In this document: piece after piece, positions 47,297-58,586 of the stretch
Numbering within the stretch: the first letter of the stretch is position 1
How the letters are laid out: each line of letters starts with the position of its first letter
NCBI RefSeq assembly: GCF_023856365.1
Contig: NW_026042429.1
Span: 248,001 to 312,000 of the forward strand
DNA length: 64,000 bases
DNA from: Brienomyrus brachyistius
Lineage: Eukaryota > Chordata > Actinopteri > Osteoglossiformes > Mormyridae
Direction of reading: 5' to 3'
The notes under the pieces: generated by a model
What the model was told of the DNA's origin: nothing
The model's input: the letters and a program-made list of their open reading frames with translations, nothing else
Database searches by the model: none
Program-made: the position numbers and the translations under genes

Positions 47297-47400
47297 TCAC
47301 TGGAGTTAGGGTTAGGATTGGGAATAGGTTTAGGACTGGAACTAAGACTAAGGTTGGGGTTAAAGTTGAGACTACAGTTAGGGTTGGGGTTTTAGGTCAC
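47297..47400. repeat. Degenerate telomere-like (TTAGGG/TTGGGG) stretch
   Basis: Around 100 bp of interspersed GTTAGGGTTAGGATTGGGA, GGTTGGGGTTAAAGTT and GTTAGGGTTGGGGTTTTAGG. The hexamer is heavily mutated. It is either an old interstitial telomeric repeat or a simple repeat that converged on it. Confidence 0.6.
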
Positions 47401-48331
47401 AGACAGCATTTATGTACTGTAGAGGGTAAATCCCTTGATTGTCACCCAGGTGCACATTCAACAGTAAGCCTGTGTATGAATCTTCTGTTGTTGAAATCCA
47501 GTGGAATCATCATCAAGCGGGCAAAACACTAAATGTGCATTACTTCAGTTGCTATGACAACTCCTAAATTAACTATCAAAAGCTTTCTTGCAGTAAAATG
47601 ACTTTTTTCTTATTCCACTGAACATCTTTAAAGGATGAAATATCTACATAATACAGCGATGAAGAGCCATCAAATTTAAATAAAGTCACAAATTCACACA
47701 GTGGCATGGTGGTGATGAAAGGGCTTTTTAGGGGATGATAATGGAGGTCAGTATGACGGCGGATGCAGAATGCGGGGATATTGGCATTAAAATAGGCCTC
47801 TTCATCCTTTTGCAGGTAGACTGTTACTTTGCAATTTGCTGTGATTACAGAAGACTGACGTCCCTGCTTCAGGCCACAGCAGGAGGTCTGTGTGTCATGC
47901 GTGTCTGTGGTGTGCATTTGTGTGCATGTCTGCATGCATGCATGTCATCTATCCATATCTGTGTGTGTGCGCATGTCTGCTTGCGTGTTTGTGTGTGCAT
48001 GTGTGTGTGTGTGTGTGTGTGTGCGCTGCAGAATCTGACACCTGCAGGTCCGGAGTTTCGCCAAATCGAATGGTGAGCTGAAGCTGACCCCCCAGGCCTG
48101 AAACACATAGGAGACCTACTCATGCTTCCACTCACGCAGGGGCTGCTAAATTATTAAACAAGCGTGCTGATTATGCCAAGGCCTGCATTTATAGCCCCCC
48201 CACCACACTCACAGACCGGCACACAGAGAAATGGGGGGGGACAGATAAGAACAACGATCCTCTCCTGGGGGAGAGTAAATTTTTCATTAGAGGAAATCCA
48301 ACCTCCTGCCGATTCTTGGGCTCTGCCTGAC

Positions 48332-48333
<2 letters not shown>

Positions 48334-48372
<39 letters not shown>
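48334..48372. repeat. (CA)n microsatellite
   Basis: About 39 bp of CA repeats followed by imperfect CACTCACA copies. Confidence 0.95.
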
Positions 48373-48379
<7 letters not shown>

Positions 48380-48504
48380 CACATGCACTCACACACACTC
48401 GTTTACCCCATATACCCTCCCACACCCTTGCCTCCATTCAGGCCATCTGTGCAACCCTCTCAAGGACAAATGGATGCTGGAAGCAGGCTGTGGTAGGGGT
48501 TGCT

Positions 48505-48524
48505 GGGGGGGGGGGGGGGGGGGG
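48505..48524. repeat. poly(dG) tract, 20 bp
   Basis: Twenty consecutive G. Confidence 0.95.
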
Positions 48525-50416
48525 TGTATTCTGGCTTTAGTGTCACCGAGAGGGGGCAGGCCGGTGGGGTATCCACGGATACAGCCTGAAAAATACAGCC
48601 AGGAATAAATACAGGCCCCCATGCTGTACACAGCGATGCACTGTGACACCCTCAGCCTCTAGTCTGCAGCCCTAAAATCATGGCATTTAAGTGTGGCTGA
48701 GTAAAAAGAAGCAGTGAATGAATCCGCGCTCTCTACTCTGACAGCAGCGATAAACCAGACCAGCATTTTAATTGGATGTGCGTTATCACATTACAGCCAT
48801 TACATCCCATAATTTGCTTGCTTAGCAGATTTACTCCGCTCAGTCACCTGCACCTTACACCCCGCTTGGGCCGCAGTCATCACCGGAGCGGTCACATCTG
48901 AGGGATTTCCTCGCGAGTCGCCGCCCGCCAGAGTGGCGCCCCCACCAGGCTTGTTTTGTGCAGTGCGGCCAGAGCGCGACGCCAGCCTGGTGGGGCGAGG
49001 TATGCTAACAAGGAGCTCGATGAGCAGCCGGGAGTGAGGTAAGAGGGAGCCGGGCGTGAAACGAGGCCCTCTCCTCGCCTCAAGGATCCTGGATCCTCCG
49101 CAGGGTAGTAACCTCTGATTTTCCCTCCCCCTCGGTTTGGGGGCTGGGGTAAGAGACTCCTTAGCTATCACCATTACCGGGGGAGAATGCAAGACTGGCA
49201 TCGATTCACCCAGCCTATGTAACAGATTAGAAAGCGCACGCAGACAGATAATCAATAACTAACTCCACCTGTGTCATTTCAAAATGTTTCCATAATATAA
49301 ATCATTTGCTTTGGTTCAAAACATTTATTGCTTTATTTTCGCTGCACAAATTCCTTGGACCTGAGCTCTGGCTTGACCGATAAGCTCTGCTCTGGCTGGT
49401 TTTCGCTCTCCTTGCCGGGAACCAGTCTGGTTCCAGGCAGGAAACAGAGGCGACAGTGGAGTGGAGTGGCAACCGACGTGTACAATGCGGCCCCGCAGGC
49501 ACGTCGATCTCTGCTCACGGCTACCGGCCGAACACGCATGCATTGTGGCGAGAAGAATCCCAGACACAGATCTGTTATCTTCTCTGGCTCAGGCGCTGGT
49601 AAAAGAAACCAGCATGAGATCCAGTCATTTCCTGTAAGAGTCCTATTCTTGCCTGGTCTCCTGGTAGCATATCAGATTCATCTGTGTGAAACACAAGCTT
49701 TGTCTCCATGTTAATGCACCCCCACCTCTTACCAAGAAGCTCTTTTCACAAAGATGCCCTTTGCGAAATAGACACCCACCCCGCCCCCCACCCATCGATC
49801 TGCTTCAGTACCCTCCAAATTAAAGGAGCTGACCAGTCACTCAGTACGGAAGGGAGGGGGGGGGGTATGATTTTCCAAATCGATGTCTCCAGAGCAGGGC
49901 CCTGCGGGCAGAAACAGGCTGGAAGTGGTATCGATGTGCCTGGGGGGGGGGGGGATTTTCATTTTCGGAGGAGAATCTGTTTGCAAAAGTCACCTGCTCA
50001 TCTTTCCAGGACCACCAGGGAGGGGGTTAAAGCCTAAGACGACGCCAGAGGATAAGCGTGGTATATCCTCTCTCTCTATCATGCCAACCTGCCTGCACAG
50101 CTACAGCTTACGGGCCATCCGGGGTGCTGGGGGGGGTGGACAGGAGTCCTGCTTATCCTACACCAAGGGGGTGATTATCCATCCCGCTTTGTAATCACTT
50201 TACAGACTGGACATCAACGGCTGGCCAGGCCTCTCATCCTCAGCCTGTGCTGCCCACATCCCCAGCACTCAGATGGCCATGAATCCCTCTGCGGAGCCAC
50301 ATGCACAAAAATCTCTCTTGATTTACGTACAGTATGTCTGCATTTTCTAAAGGGGGATGGGACATCAGGTAGGGTCAACCTCTAATACCAGCAGTGTCAT
50401 CTGAGCATTCACCAGT

Positions 50417-50670
50417 AGGGGGTGGCGAGTGGCTCAGTCTGCTATGTTTCTGTTCCTGTCATCAGAAGATTGCCAGTTCGAGTCCCAGCCGCAGCAGAAC
50501 AGTCACAAGACCATGGGGTCTTGAGAAATGCACATAACCCCCAGCTCCAGGGGTGTTACACATTGGTTAAATCTGTCCTGTGACCCCCATGCTATGATGA
50601 GCAAGATGGGATTGGCAAAGAATCCCTGAATGTACATGTACTCAAACTTATGCAAATAGCAAATAAAGCA
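50417..50670 (+). mobile_element. tRNA-derived SINE, near full length
   Basis: Box A-like GAGTGGCTCAGTCTGCTATG and box B-like GATTGCCAGTTCGAGTCCC are spaced as in a tRNA-derived pol III promoter. They are followed by a body with ACCATGGGGTCTTGAGAAAT GCACATAACCCCCAGCTCCA and an A/T-rich end (GCAAATAAAGCATTTATTT). It is the best preserved SINE in the window. It lies about 0.8 kb downstream of the TRIM44 micro-exon in transcript orientation, on the opposite strand. Confidence 0.75.
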
Positions 50671-51449
50671 TTTATTTATCATGTACCTCTTTCAAAATAT
50701 TTACATCATAACATTTTCCAATCACAACATTTTCCTTTGTGAAACATTTTCTCTCTCAGTCTAGTTTATCTAATACCCACAATGGAGCACCTTTAAATTC
50801 TACTGATGCATGTAGGGAATGCGAGGTCGCACAATGTAGAACAATGACAATGAACTAGGCCACCATCCTCCATTGCCGCACAAAATAGCAGGAGGTAGCA
50901 GCAGTAGTGAACCTCCCAGAAGGACCCTCGCGGAAAAGCTGAGTGCCACAAGGAAAATGGGGACATCTACGGCTTTTGCACAACCTGACCGGGGACATCG
51001 GCACTGGCACAAATCATGGAAAGTGCCGGCCGGTCTTTGGTCCCTGTCAAAAAGTCGTTGCAATATGGCCGCTGAGGTCATCATCATGACCAACTAAGAT
51101 CATCTGTACAAAAAAGCCAGGTCACAAACGGTCACGGCAGCACGTAGATGCGGACACACACACAGACAATCACACATTCAGTGGCGAAGCATATCCGAAC
51201 TTAGGAAGAGATCTAATAGAAATTAGCAGATTTGCTAAAGCTGGAGATAAACAAACCACAACCCGCTGGAGGCTGAGTCTGTCCTTAGTAATCACCACAC
51301 AGACAAGGAGAAGCTGAGCTGCCCCCTAATTTAAGGACGTGTCAGAGTCCCTCTGACAGTGGGGCAAGTAGCTCTACTATCCCAGAGGAAGCGTGTGGTG
51401 CCTGGTGCACCATGTGACCATGTGACCATGTGACCCTGAGCAGACTTAC

Positions 51450-51472
51450 CTCGGCCTTGGCTGGGGATCTGC
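51450..51472 (-). CDS. TRIM44: TRIM44 coding exon 4, 23-nt micro-exon
   Basis: On the minus strand a long pyrimidine tract ending TCTCTCGCTTTCAG precedes GCAGATCCCCAGCCAAGGCC GAG, then the perfect donor GTAAGT. Entered in phase 0 after exon 3 it encodes ADPQPRP plus two bases. Human TRIM44 has a similar short AEPKAE segment after the coiled coil, which supports the reading. The first codon spanning the donor would be AGG followed by TAA, so retaining the intron ends the protein at once. Skipping the exon changes the frame of exon 5. The splice signals are strong for so short an exon. Confidence 0.7.
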
Positions 51473-53006
51473 CTGAAAGCGAGAGAGAAACAAAAAAAGA
51501 AAAACATTTCAGCTTCACGCCAACGATCAAAACACGGTGACAGTCATACTAAACGGAGCTGAAACGAAACACGAGCCACGCTAAATAGATTCATGCTGTC
51601 ACAACCTTTTAAACCGTGCAATAAAGTACTGACAGAAATGTCTTCAAAGGCCCCCGGTGTCATCATTTTTGGGCGGGCAGTTTTATGGCCAACCGTCACA
51701 AGAGATGCACGTTCTCAGAGCTGAGACACGAGCAAGAGGCCCTCTGACCGGTGGACTCTCTCTGAATTTAATTTGAGGGTAAAGGTGGGCCAGGTTTGCC
51801 ATCCTGTGGGGGTGGGGGGGGGTCAGCGGTGCATCTTAATTAGAGGAACGAAATCTCAGGGACAGATTTGTGCTCTAATTACGGGCTATCCGGACAGAGA
51901 CCACGCATGGTAACACAGACACTGCATACCTCCTATCCGCACCCTCCATCGATTTAATGACGGGTGTGCAGATTAACTAGGACAAATGGAGGACTATGAA
52001 TTCCAGTAATAAATGCGTGATGGGGTCATGCTCGCAGCTGGGCCATTGCCTTTAAGTCTCCTTTGGGGGTTGGCGTCATAAACATTTTCTCACCATATCG
52101 TGCAGCATCATCACCCTGTGATATAATACTCCCCTATTAAAAACAGAAACTTCATTTTTTTTACAGCTTGCCTAAAAACAAACCAATCTAAGACATTCCC
52201 ATGACTAAATAAGCCTCAGAGTTTAATTAGCAAACGGGGCATTCGATTGCATAATGGCTGTAATTATACATCTGATGCTTCAGCACATAAAAGCCCATGA
52301 GAATTACAAACGGTCCCGGTGGCTCGCAACACTTTCGGTTGACTAATAATTTATTTAGTAAAACGAGGCTCAAAATTCCCCGAACTCACATTAAAGACGC
52401 GCATGGTGTCAGCACTAAAGAAGGCGGCGAATGTCCCTGTGTCCTAACTTTGCCCCTCAGGTTTAGTCCTGACAGGAAGCAGTATGTGAAAACCGGCCCA
52501 CCTCAGGCTAAACATCGTCTGCCCATCTAGAACGAAGAACACCCCAGGCATTCAATTAAGAGCTTCTTTTCCCACTGAGCGGGGAACTCATGTCTTGGCC
52601 TGATAAACTATTGCTATTTCTCAGTCAATGTCGACACAACCGGCTTCCCTCAGCAAAGACCAAAGATGCCACCCGGTTTCTTGACAGTGAAAAATGAGCT
52701 GTGGGGGTCTTTTTTTATCCGGTTGTGTGAGTAAACGAATGGTGCACCAATCGGGGCAGCCTGCATGTTTGCGAAAACTGCTAAGCTAATGAGGAATATC
52801 AGTTACTCCCAGTTCTACTCTATTTTCTGCCCGTTTTAACTTTACTTGCTGCTTGTCTGGTGGTTCTACCAGATTCTACCAGAACCAACATCCATGAATG
52901 GATCCCTTCGGTTTAGACACAAGTGACGTGGACATGAAAGATCACGAGATCTTTCAAAAATTATTGGGCCGTCGTTCCTGAGTAGAGATGAGTCGACGGG
53001 CCTCAC
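51473..53006 (-). other. TRIM44: TRIM44 intron 3 (1.5 kb)
   Basis: No coding sequence is seen. The part at 52160-52320 is AT-rich with TTTAATTAGCAAAC, TTGCATAATGGCTGTAATTA and similar homeodomain-type words, and looks like a possible conserved non-coding element. There is an 8-bp G run near 51820. Confidence 0.7.
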
Positions 53007-53249
53007 CACGGCTCCCTGGGCGCCCTCCGCCTGATCCAGAGCCCCGAGCTGCTGAGTGATGGAGGCCATCTCTTCCTGCAGCCGCTCCGTGTGCACCGTG
53101 ATCTCCGCGATCTTCTCGGCGGCCTGCGCTGTCAGGAAGGCCTCCTTCAGGTCCACCAGGTGCAGCGTCCGCTTCTCCTCCAGTCGGACCAGCCTGTGTA
53201 GCTCGTCAAACTGCTGGTTCACATACTCCTCCAGCTGCTCCGTGCTCAT
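53007..53249 (-). CDS. TRIM44: TRIM44 coding exon 3 (coiled coil)
   Basis: A 243-nt exon (81 codons) with a CTTCCCACAG acceptor and a GTGAGG donor, phase 0 at both ends. It encodes residues 174-254 (numbered from the later start): MSTEQLEEYVNQQFDELHRL, then the strongly conserved core EEKRTLHLVDLKEAFLTAQA and a heptad-rich stretch EKIAEITVHTERLQEEMASI. The core aligns directly with human TRIM44 (EEQKALHLVDIQEAMATAH as I recall it). This is the coiled-coil region used by TRIM proteins for oligomerisation. An alternative donor 3 nt earlier (GTGGTG) is possible but weaker. Confidence 0.93.
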
Positions 53250-54331
53250 CTGTGGGAAGTCACCCAAAATGCGTTACTGCCACGTCTCCTCCAAAACGAG
53301 CCATCAGCACAGCACTTGAAGTTCTACAGCTTCCCGCTGTGTCGTCAGTTGCCTTTTTTATTTGCAGATTTTCGCTGTCACCCCACCGACAATCGCTCAC
53401 ACCACATTCGTGTACATTTTTAAGGAAAAGGAGAGTGTAAGAGTTTATCCACAGAAAACAAAACGCCGACAAAACTTAGCATAAAGCGGTCGCTAAACCA
53501 GAACTAATTCCTGAATGTGTCAGAAATGAGAAAGAGAAAAACAGAGAGAAAACTACACAGAGACAAACTGTTTGAAATAAAATGCTCCATGGAATAATCC
53601 CCTGGAAAGATTAGAAGAATCAGCCTTTGAATTAATTCCTTTATCCATCAAAATGAATTCTAATCCTTCTCTGAAAGCAAGAATTCTAATGGCAAAGCTT
53701 CCCCGATTTTGACCGATAGTGAAGTAAGTCTGTTATTTATTTTGTAGGTGCTCTCATAGGAGGTGACGGGAACATGTTCGAGGAATTTGCTGCAGGATGT
53801 CCTCAATTATTCAATGCCACGGATCTGCAGCAGAAGCCCAGAACAAAGGGTTCTGGTTGAGTTTTCATTTTATACACATATATGCATATACTGTATATAT
53901 ACAGACACACGCACACATACACTATCTGTTTGCATAAGGAAACCTTCTTTAAACAATCCAGATCAGGTCTCTTTCAAATGATGGTGCCGTCTTTCGTTTC
54001 AGATAACAAATCAAAACGGAGGAAGGCAATCGCACGCACCATTAGCTTTTAAAAAAAAAATCCATTCAGAACAAAAGACAGAAACAAAACTTTGCAGCGA
54101 TATGGTTTGTAGTTAATATATATGTAAATTGCACATCCAGGAAGGACACATGGCGATTAAAATGAATACTAATGGGAGACCAATTAGGTTGGCACAGTCT
54201 GTAATTTGCGTAAATTGTCCCTTCCATAACATGTGGAAACAGAATTTTCAGTAGTCATCAGAAGGTGCCGGTATATCTTACATAGAAGTTTATGTCCCTT
54301 TTAGACATTCATGCACCTTCTTACCTGTTAT

Positions 54332-54467
54332 CAAATGTTTCTCAATCTGGTCCTCGGGGACCTGCAGACGGCCCACGTTTTTGCTCCCGTCCAGCTCCTA
54401 ATAGGCTCGGAGGGATCAAAAGTGTGGACTTTTTGTGCGTCACTGAGGACTGGGCTGGGAAACATTG
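54332..54467. mobile_element. Foldback hAT-like MITE, copy C
   Basis: Left end CAAATGTTTCTCAATCTGGT, right end GGACTGGGCTGGGAAACATTG. The inner GCCCACGTTTTTGCTCCCGT motif is the same as in the 20.2- and 35.8-kb copies. It is more diverged in its right arm. Confidence 0.6.
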
Positions 54468-54474
54468 CAATTCA

Positions 54475-54715
54475 GGGTGACAGGGGGGCTGGAGTTTATC
54501 ACAGACAGCATAGGGCATAAGGAGGGTGTACCCATGACGGGATGCCAGTTCATCTCAGGAGAGATGCAAACTCAAGGGCTACGAACAATTTAGAAATGAT
54601 AATTAGCCTAACTGCATGTCTTTGGACTGCTGGAGGAAACCAGTGAACAGAAATGTCACACAATACGGTGAAAACATGCAAACCTCCCCCCACACACGAA
54701 GCATAAGTGGGATCC
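54475..54715 (-). mobile_element. L2-type LINE 3' fragment
   Basis: Contains GGCTGGAGTTTATCACAGAC, ACGGGATGCCAGTTCATCTC, TTAGCCTAACTGCATGTCTT, TGGACTGCTGGAGGAAACC and GAAAACATGCAAACCTCC, the reverse complement of L2 tail motifs in order. Confidence 0.75.
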
Positions 54716-54984
54716 AAGCCCCCAACTGGTGGTACATAGAAACGGCTGCATATCTGGATTCACTTCAAAGCAGGGTTTCGAAATCGAGGAAGAAATGAAT
54801 GAGCGTGAAACTCCTGAAAATGCAACCACCTTGAGCTCTGCCATCTTATGTTCACTGTAATTCTCAACATGGTGTGTCAACAAGTTAATATGATCCTGAG
54901 CACAGCTACATAGGAATCCTTTGGCATATCGTGAGACACACACCCACTCAGGCAAGAGAGAAGCCTGGGGTTAGAGTACAGTGT

Positions 54985-55090
54985 TAGCCATTTTTCCGGA
55001 ACTCCTGGGGCAGCTGTCAAGGTGAAGGCCTTTGCTTAGTAATGATATGATTACGCTATCAGCCATGGGATTCAAACCAACAACCTTCCG
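54985..55090 (-). mobile_element. tRNA-derived SINE fragment
   Basis: Read on the minus strand, GTTGGTTTGAATCCCATGG is a box-B-like stretch, followed by body-like GCAAAGGCCTTCACCTTGAC. Confidence 0.45.
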
Positions 55091-55224
55091 TTTATATAAG
55101 GTATGAAGGTTATGAGGAGGGGCATGATCTAGGGATATAAGATTTTAACAGTTGTGAATGCTGATTAACTAAATAGTCACTTCAATATTAGTTTAAATAC
55201 TAGATAGGTGGAAATTAGCAGAAG

Positions 55225-55442
55225 AACATTTTAAACTGGATTTGAGGAAGCATTTCTTTACACTGCATGCAGTTAGAGTATGGAATAGTTTTCCGGTTAG
55301 TGCAGTGCAAGCTAAAACCCTGGGTTCCTTTAAATCAGAGCTAGATAAGATTTTAACAACTGTGAGCTATTAGTTGAGTTCTGCCCGAATGAGCTTGATG
55401 GGCCGAATGGGCTCCTCTCATTTGTAAACTTCTTTTGTTCTT
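55225..55442 (+). mobile_element. Non-LTR retrotransposon ORF2 C-terminus and 3' end
   Basis: The plus strand encodes LRKHFFTLHAVRVWNSFPVS followed by AVQAKTLGSFKSELDKIL, the C-terminal signature (xVWNSLPxxVVxAxSLxSFKxxLDK) of CR1/L2-type reverse transcriptase polyproteins. It is followed by the GATGGGCCGAATGGGCTCCT / TTTGTAAACTTC tail and a TTCTTATG end. Only the last 45 codons or so are present, so this is a 5'-truncated copy. Confidence 0.75.
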
Positions 55443-56867
55443 ATGTATGTTCTAACATATACCACAGAGGTAAAGAGGATCAAGCAGTCGAGTGTAACTG
55501 CCTGGTAAATTGTGATTACTAGCTAATAAAGCTGAAATGATATTTAGGTTGCAGGATATCAAAGACACAGGGAGACATCATGGGAAGAAAGGGATGGAGC
55601 TTGGTGGAAAAGTGGAGGAGGAGGGAAGCAGAAATGGACAGAAATAAGGAGAAAACAGATGCGGCTTCTTTGCAACATATTTCTGAGCCGCTGAAATGTG
55701 GTCTAATTGGATTTTTTTTTTGAGTCCCTAAGTTCTTTGAGGTGCCATTGAGCTCGTAAATTGAGACACCAGAGTCTTTGGTTGAGCGCAGCCATCTGTT
55801 TAAGTTTTAGGCCGATGTAACCAGCAGTAACATTCACCTTTTATCCAATTTATGAGCTCCCTTGAGTACCTCGTTTGGCTCTGACCCACTCAAAGGTGAC
55901 ACCTAAGAGAGTTACCTCTATGAGGCAAAAGTTATATTCTTGGCAACTGGGGCGAGCAACATTTCCCGTTGACGGTTCTGCCTCTCCCCTTTCGCTGTGT
56001 GCTGTCACGTCTAAATCGAGGAATGCTGGATGGCACACTTGCCAGACGGGGTGGGGGGGGGGGGGCGATCGTATAGTGTAATTCCCATACAGTCATCTGG
56101 CAAAAAAAAAATAGAGACCTGTCATTCTTCTTTGTCTTCCTTTATAAATAGAAAGGAAACATTTCTATTGTCTAAACAGCTTGGCCAGGAATGGGGCGTG
56201 ATAAATTATGGGCTGGCAGCAACGGTGAGAGAGACGTCCACTGGCAGAGACACATCGTCTGGCCTCCCCACTGGCACCAATATTCCAACAGGGCAGCTGG
56301 ACAGCCCACCCCCAGTCTGTTTGGACCGGCCCACCAGCACCCCCATTATGCCCAGTCTCCCACTGCTGGCTGCTCCTTCCTCCATCTCTCCTCCGATTCC
56401 TGCCACACCTCAAAGCCACATTCACATTAATATTTTCATATGCCCTGAATCTAACGCAGCTGGGTAAAATCCGGGCCTGGGAGATGGGGGCGGGGGGGGA
56501 TGGGTTACAGGAGAGAAGTGACCTCATTTACATGGAAGCTGGATGTGGGCGGGGTCAGGGGGAACAAAGACTAGAGTAGGAGCAGGGGCCTGGTGCGGTG
56601 GGGATGAGTGGCCCTGCGATACAGACCGACACCCACACATTAACACCCACACACTCACACACAGTCGGCAGAAGCGGGAGCGTGGCTGAGTATAAACACT
56701 CAAACATACTCTTTCCCACGAGCCCAAAATAAACGACAAAATAACAGAGAAGCAAATTACATTTTTTTAATGCCAGTGCCAAGCAACAGGAGCGTATGAA
56801 GGGTGATGCGCTGGAGGGGCTTCAGAGGAAGTGCGGCACGAAGGCGGGGCTGATTCTACCCCGGGGG

Positions 56868-56990
56868 AGGGGTGCGGCTTAGCAGGTTAGGCAGAATAGT
56901 TCCATCTCCACCTGTCCCTTGAGCAGGGCCTTTAACCCTTACCCAGAATGCTGCAGGGGGGCTGAATATAAGGCCTGGCAATGTGCTCAG
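56868..56990 (+). mobile_element. tRNA-derived SINE body fragment
   Basis: CCCTTGAGCAGGGCCTTTAA CCCTTACCC matches the body motif of the SINEs at 1 and 40.6 kb. Box A and B are missing. Confidence 0.5.
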
Positions 56991-57013
56991 AGCCCAAGCT
57001 TTGCTTTCAACTC

Positions 57014-57125
<112 letters not shown>

Positions 57126-57128
57126 AGC

Positions 57129-57365
57129 AGGTATACCTATCCTTATGGGGACAAAATATCCCCATAACATGATAAATATCAATTTTTCCCATAAGGGAAA
57201 ACTCTATTTTATAAAAATCAGTGACTGCTATGAAATAACTAAAAATGCAAAAACTCTTGTATTTTGCTTGGTTACTTATGGTTAGGGCAGGTTGGTTGTC
57301 ATAGTTAGCGTTAGCATTTTTCTCATAGAACTGAATGAGCGGGCCCCATAAGAATAGGTATACCC

Positions 57366-57366
<1 letters not shown>
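57129..57366. mobile_element. TIR element flanked by (GT)n on both sides, copy 2
   Basis: The left end GGTATACCTATCCTTATGGGG is matched by the inverse of the right end, CCCCATAAGAATAGGTATACC. The body holds TTTATAAAAATCAGTGACTG and CTCTTGTATTTTGCTTGGTT, shared with the 44.4-44.66 kb copy. GT tracts abut both termini (57021-57125 and 57371-57412). It is non-coding and about 238 bp. Confidence 0.8.

Positions 57367-57370
<4 letters not shown>

Positions 57371-57412
<42 letters not shown>
57371..57412. repeat. (GT)n microsatellite
   Basis: Twenty-one GT units adjacent to the right end of the TIR element. Confidence 0.97.
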
Positions 57413-57413
<1 letters not shown>

Positions 57414-58571
57414 GAAGGAAACCAAGGGTGGGATATGTGAAAAAGGTAAATAAATGGTAAATAAATACTAAATAAAGCTTCGTATCACTGAATTGCAGGG
57501 GTGGATTACACAAAAAGGACATAGTGACATATGACTTTAGCAGACAGAAATTAAACAGGAGAGGAGAACATGTTCTTTACCTATAAAGCAGAACATGCGA
57601 CATGTTCCACTGATCTATTTATGAAAATACATCAGTGGAACCAAGAGTGAAACAGCAGCTTCAATCGCTGATGTCTCTCCATAAAAACCAAAGCTTCCTT
57701 CAATGCAAATGCCCTTCAAACACTGGAAAATGTTATTTCCACCCATTTTACTTACACTACCAATCAGATTAGCTCGATTTCAAAGCACTGAGATGGAACA
57801 TTCATAATATTACTTTTTCTTTGTACTGCAAAACTGCTGAAGAAAACAGAAAAATATATATTCAGCAAAGAGACAGGTTGCAGTGACCATCCCCCTAGGT
57901 GCTGGGGAGTGCCCAGCAAACTCGTAAGTAATAATAAAAAAGTCATTGGTAACTATATAAAATGTAACGGAGAAAATCCAAAGAGACTTGGAAATTTCTA
58001 CATATTTTTCACGGCCCTAACCCTGAACACTCCTGGGGGGCTCCTGCACACTTTTGTGTATGCTGACTGTAATGTCTTCAATCAGCTCTCTATGCAGCTT
58101 AATGCTTTACTCGCACAAGTGCTCAAAAAAATGTACATTTAAAGGAAGCCTTGGCAAACAAACTGGGGCAGCCGGGGGGGGGGAGGGGGGGGATGGGGCT
58201 TTGAAATATTACTTAGACTCTGTGTTTCTTAACCCATCGGTCAGGCATTAAATATTGATGGAGGCCAATTGCCTGAATGTCCAACCGTGCAGAAATCTGC
58301 TGGGGGAGAAGAGGAGGGGCCCCCAGTGCAGATAGGGGGCCTCGTTTAAGCATTCAGTCCTGAGGTTTGGGGCCTAATTAAGCATTTGGAGCCTAATGAG
58401 TAAATGGGGCATAGGCTGACCTTCTCCCCCCCCCCCCGCACAAAATCTATACAGAAAAGCAAACAAAAGCAACGTGACGAGATCTTCCCTGTGCCAGTGG
58501 GTACCCAGCTACCCCCATGCATGTTAATATTCTGTGACATTCAATCGTGATAGAAAGGGCTTAAATCCCGA

Positions 58572-58586
58572 CCCCCCCCCCCCCCC
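58572..58586. repeat. poly(dC) tract, 15 bp
   Basis: Fifteen consecutive C within a longer C-rich stretch (CCGCCCGCCCCACCCCC). Confidence 0.95.

Larger units (their letters stand above)
37276..51449 (-). other. TRIM44: TRIM44 intron 4 (14.2 kb)
   Basis: The long last intron if exon 5 is right. It holds a 259-bp foldback element, a Tc1 remnant abutting a SINE, a long inverted repeat, an hAT MITE with target duplication, a GT-associated TIR element, the purine-rich minisatellite at 45.3-45.85 kb, a telomere-like degenerate stretch and several G/C runs. The stretches 37.3-38.4, 38.6-39.8 and 43.1-44.3 kb show no gene. The AT-rich block at 41.47-41.75 kb looks like a possible conserved non-coding element. 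Confidence 0.55.

Noticed and set aside
50417..50500. tRNA gene
   Set aside because: The tRNA-like part continues into a SINE body and A/T-rich tail, and no cloverleaf is evident.
56030..56467. A 145-codon plus-strand frame (Pro/Ser/Thr-rich)
   Set aside because: Begins in a G-run region, has no homology that I recognise and no splice sites; probably chance.
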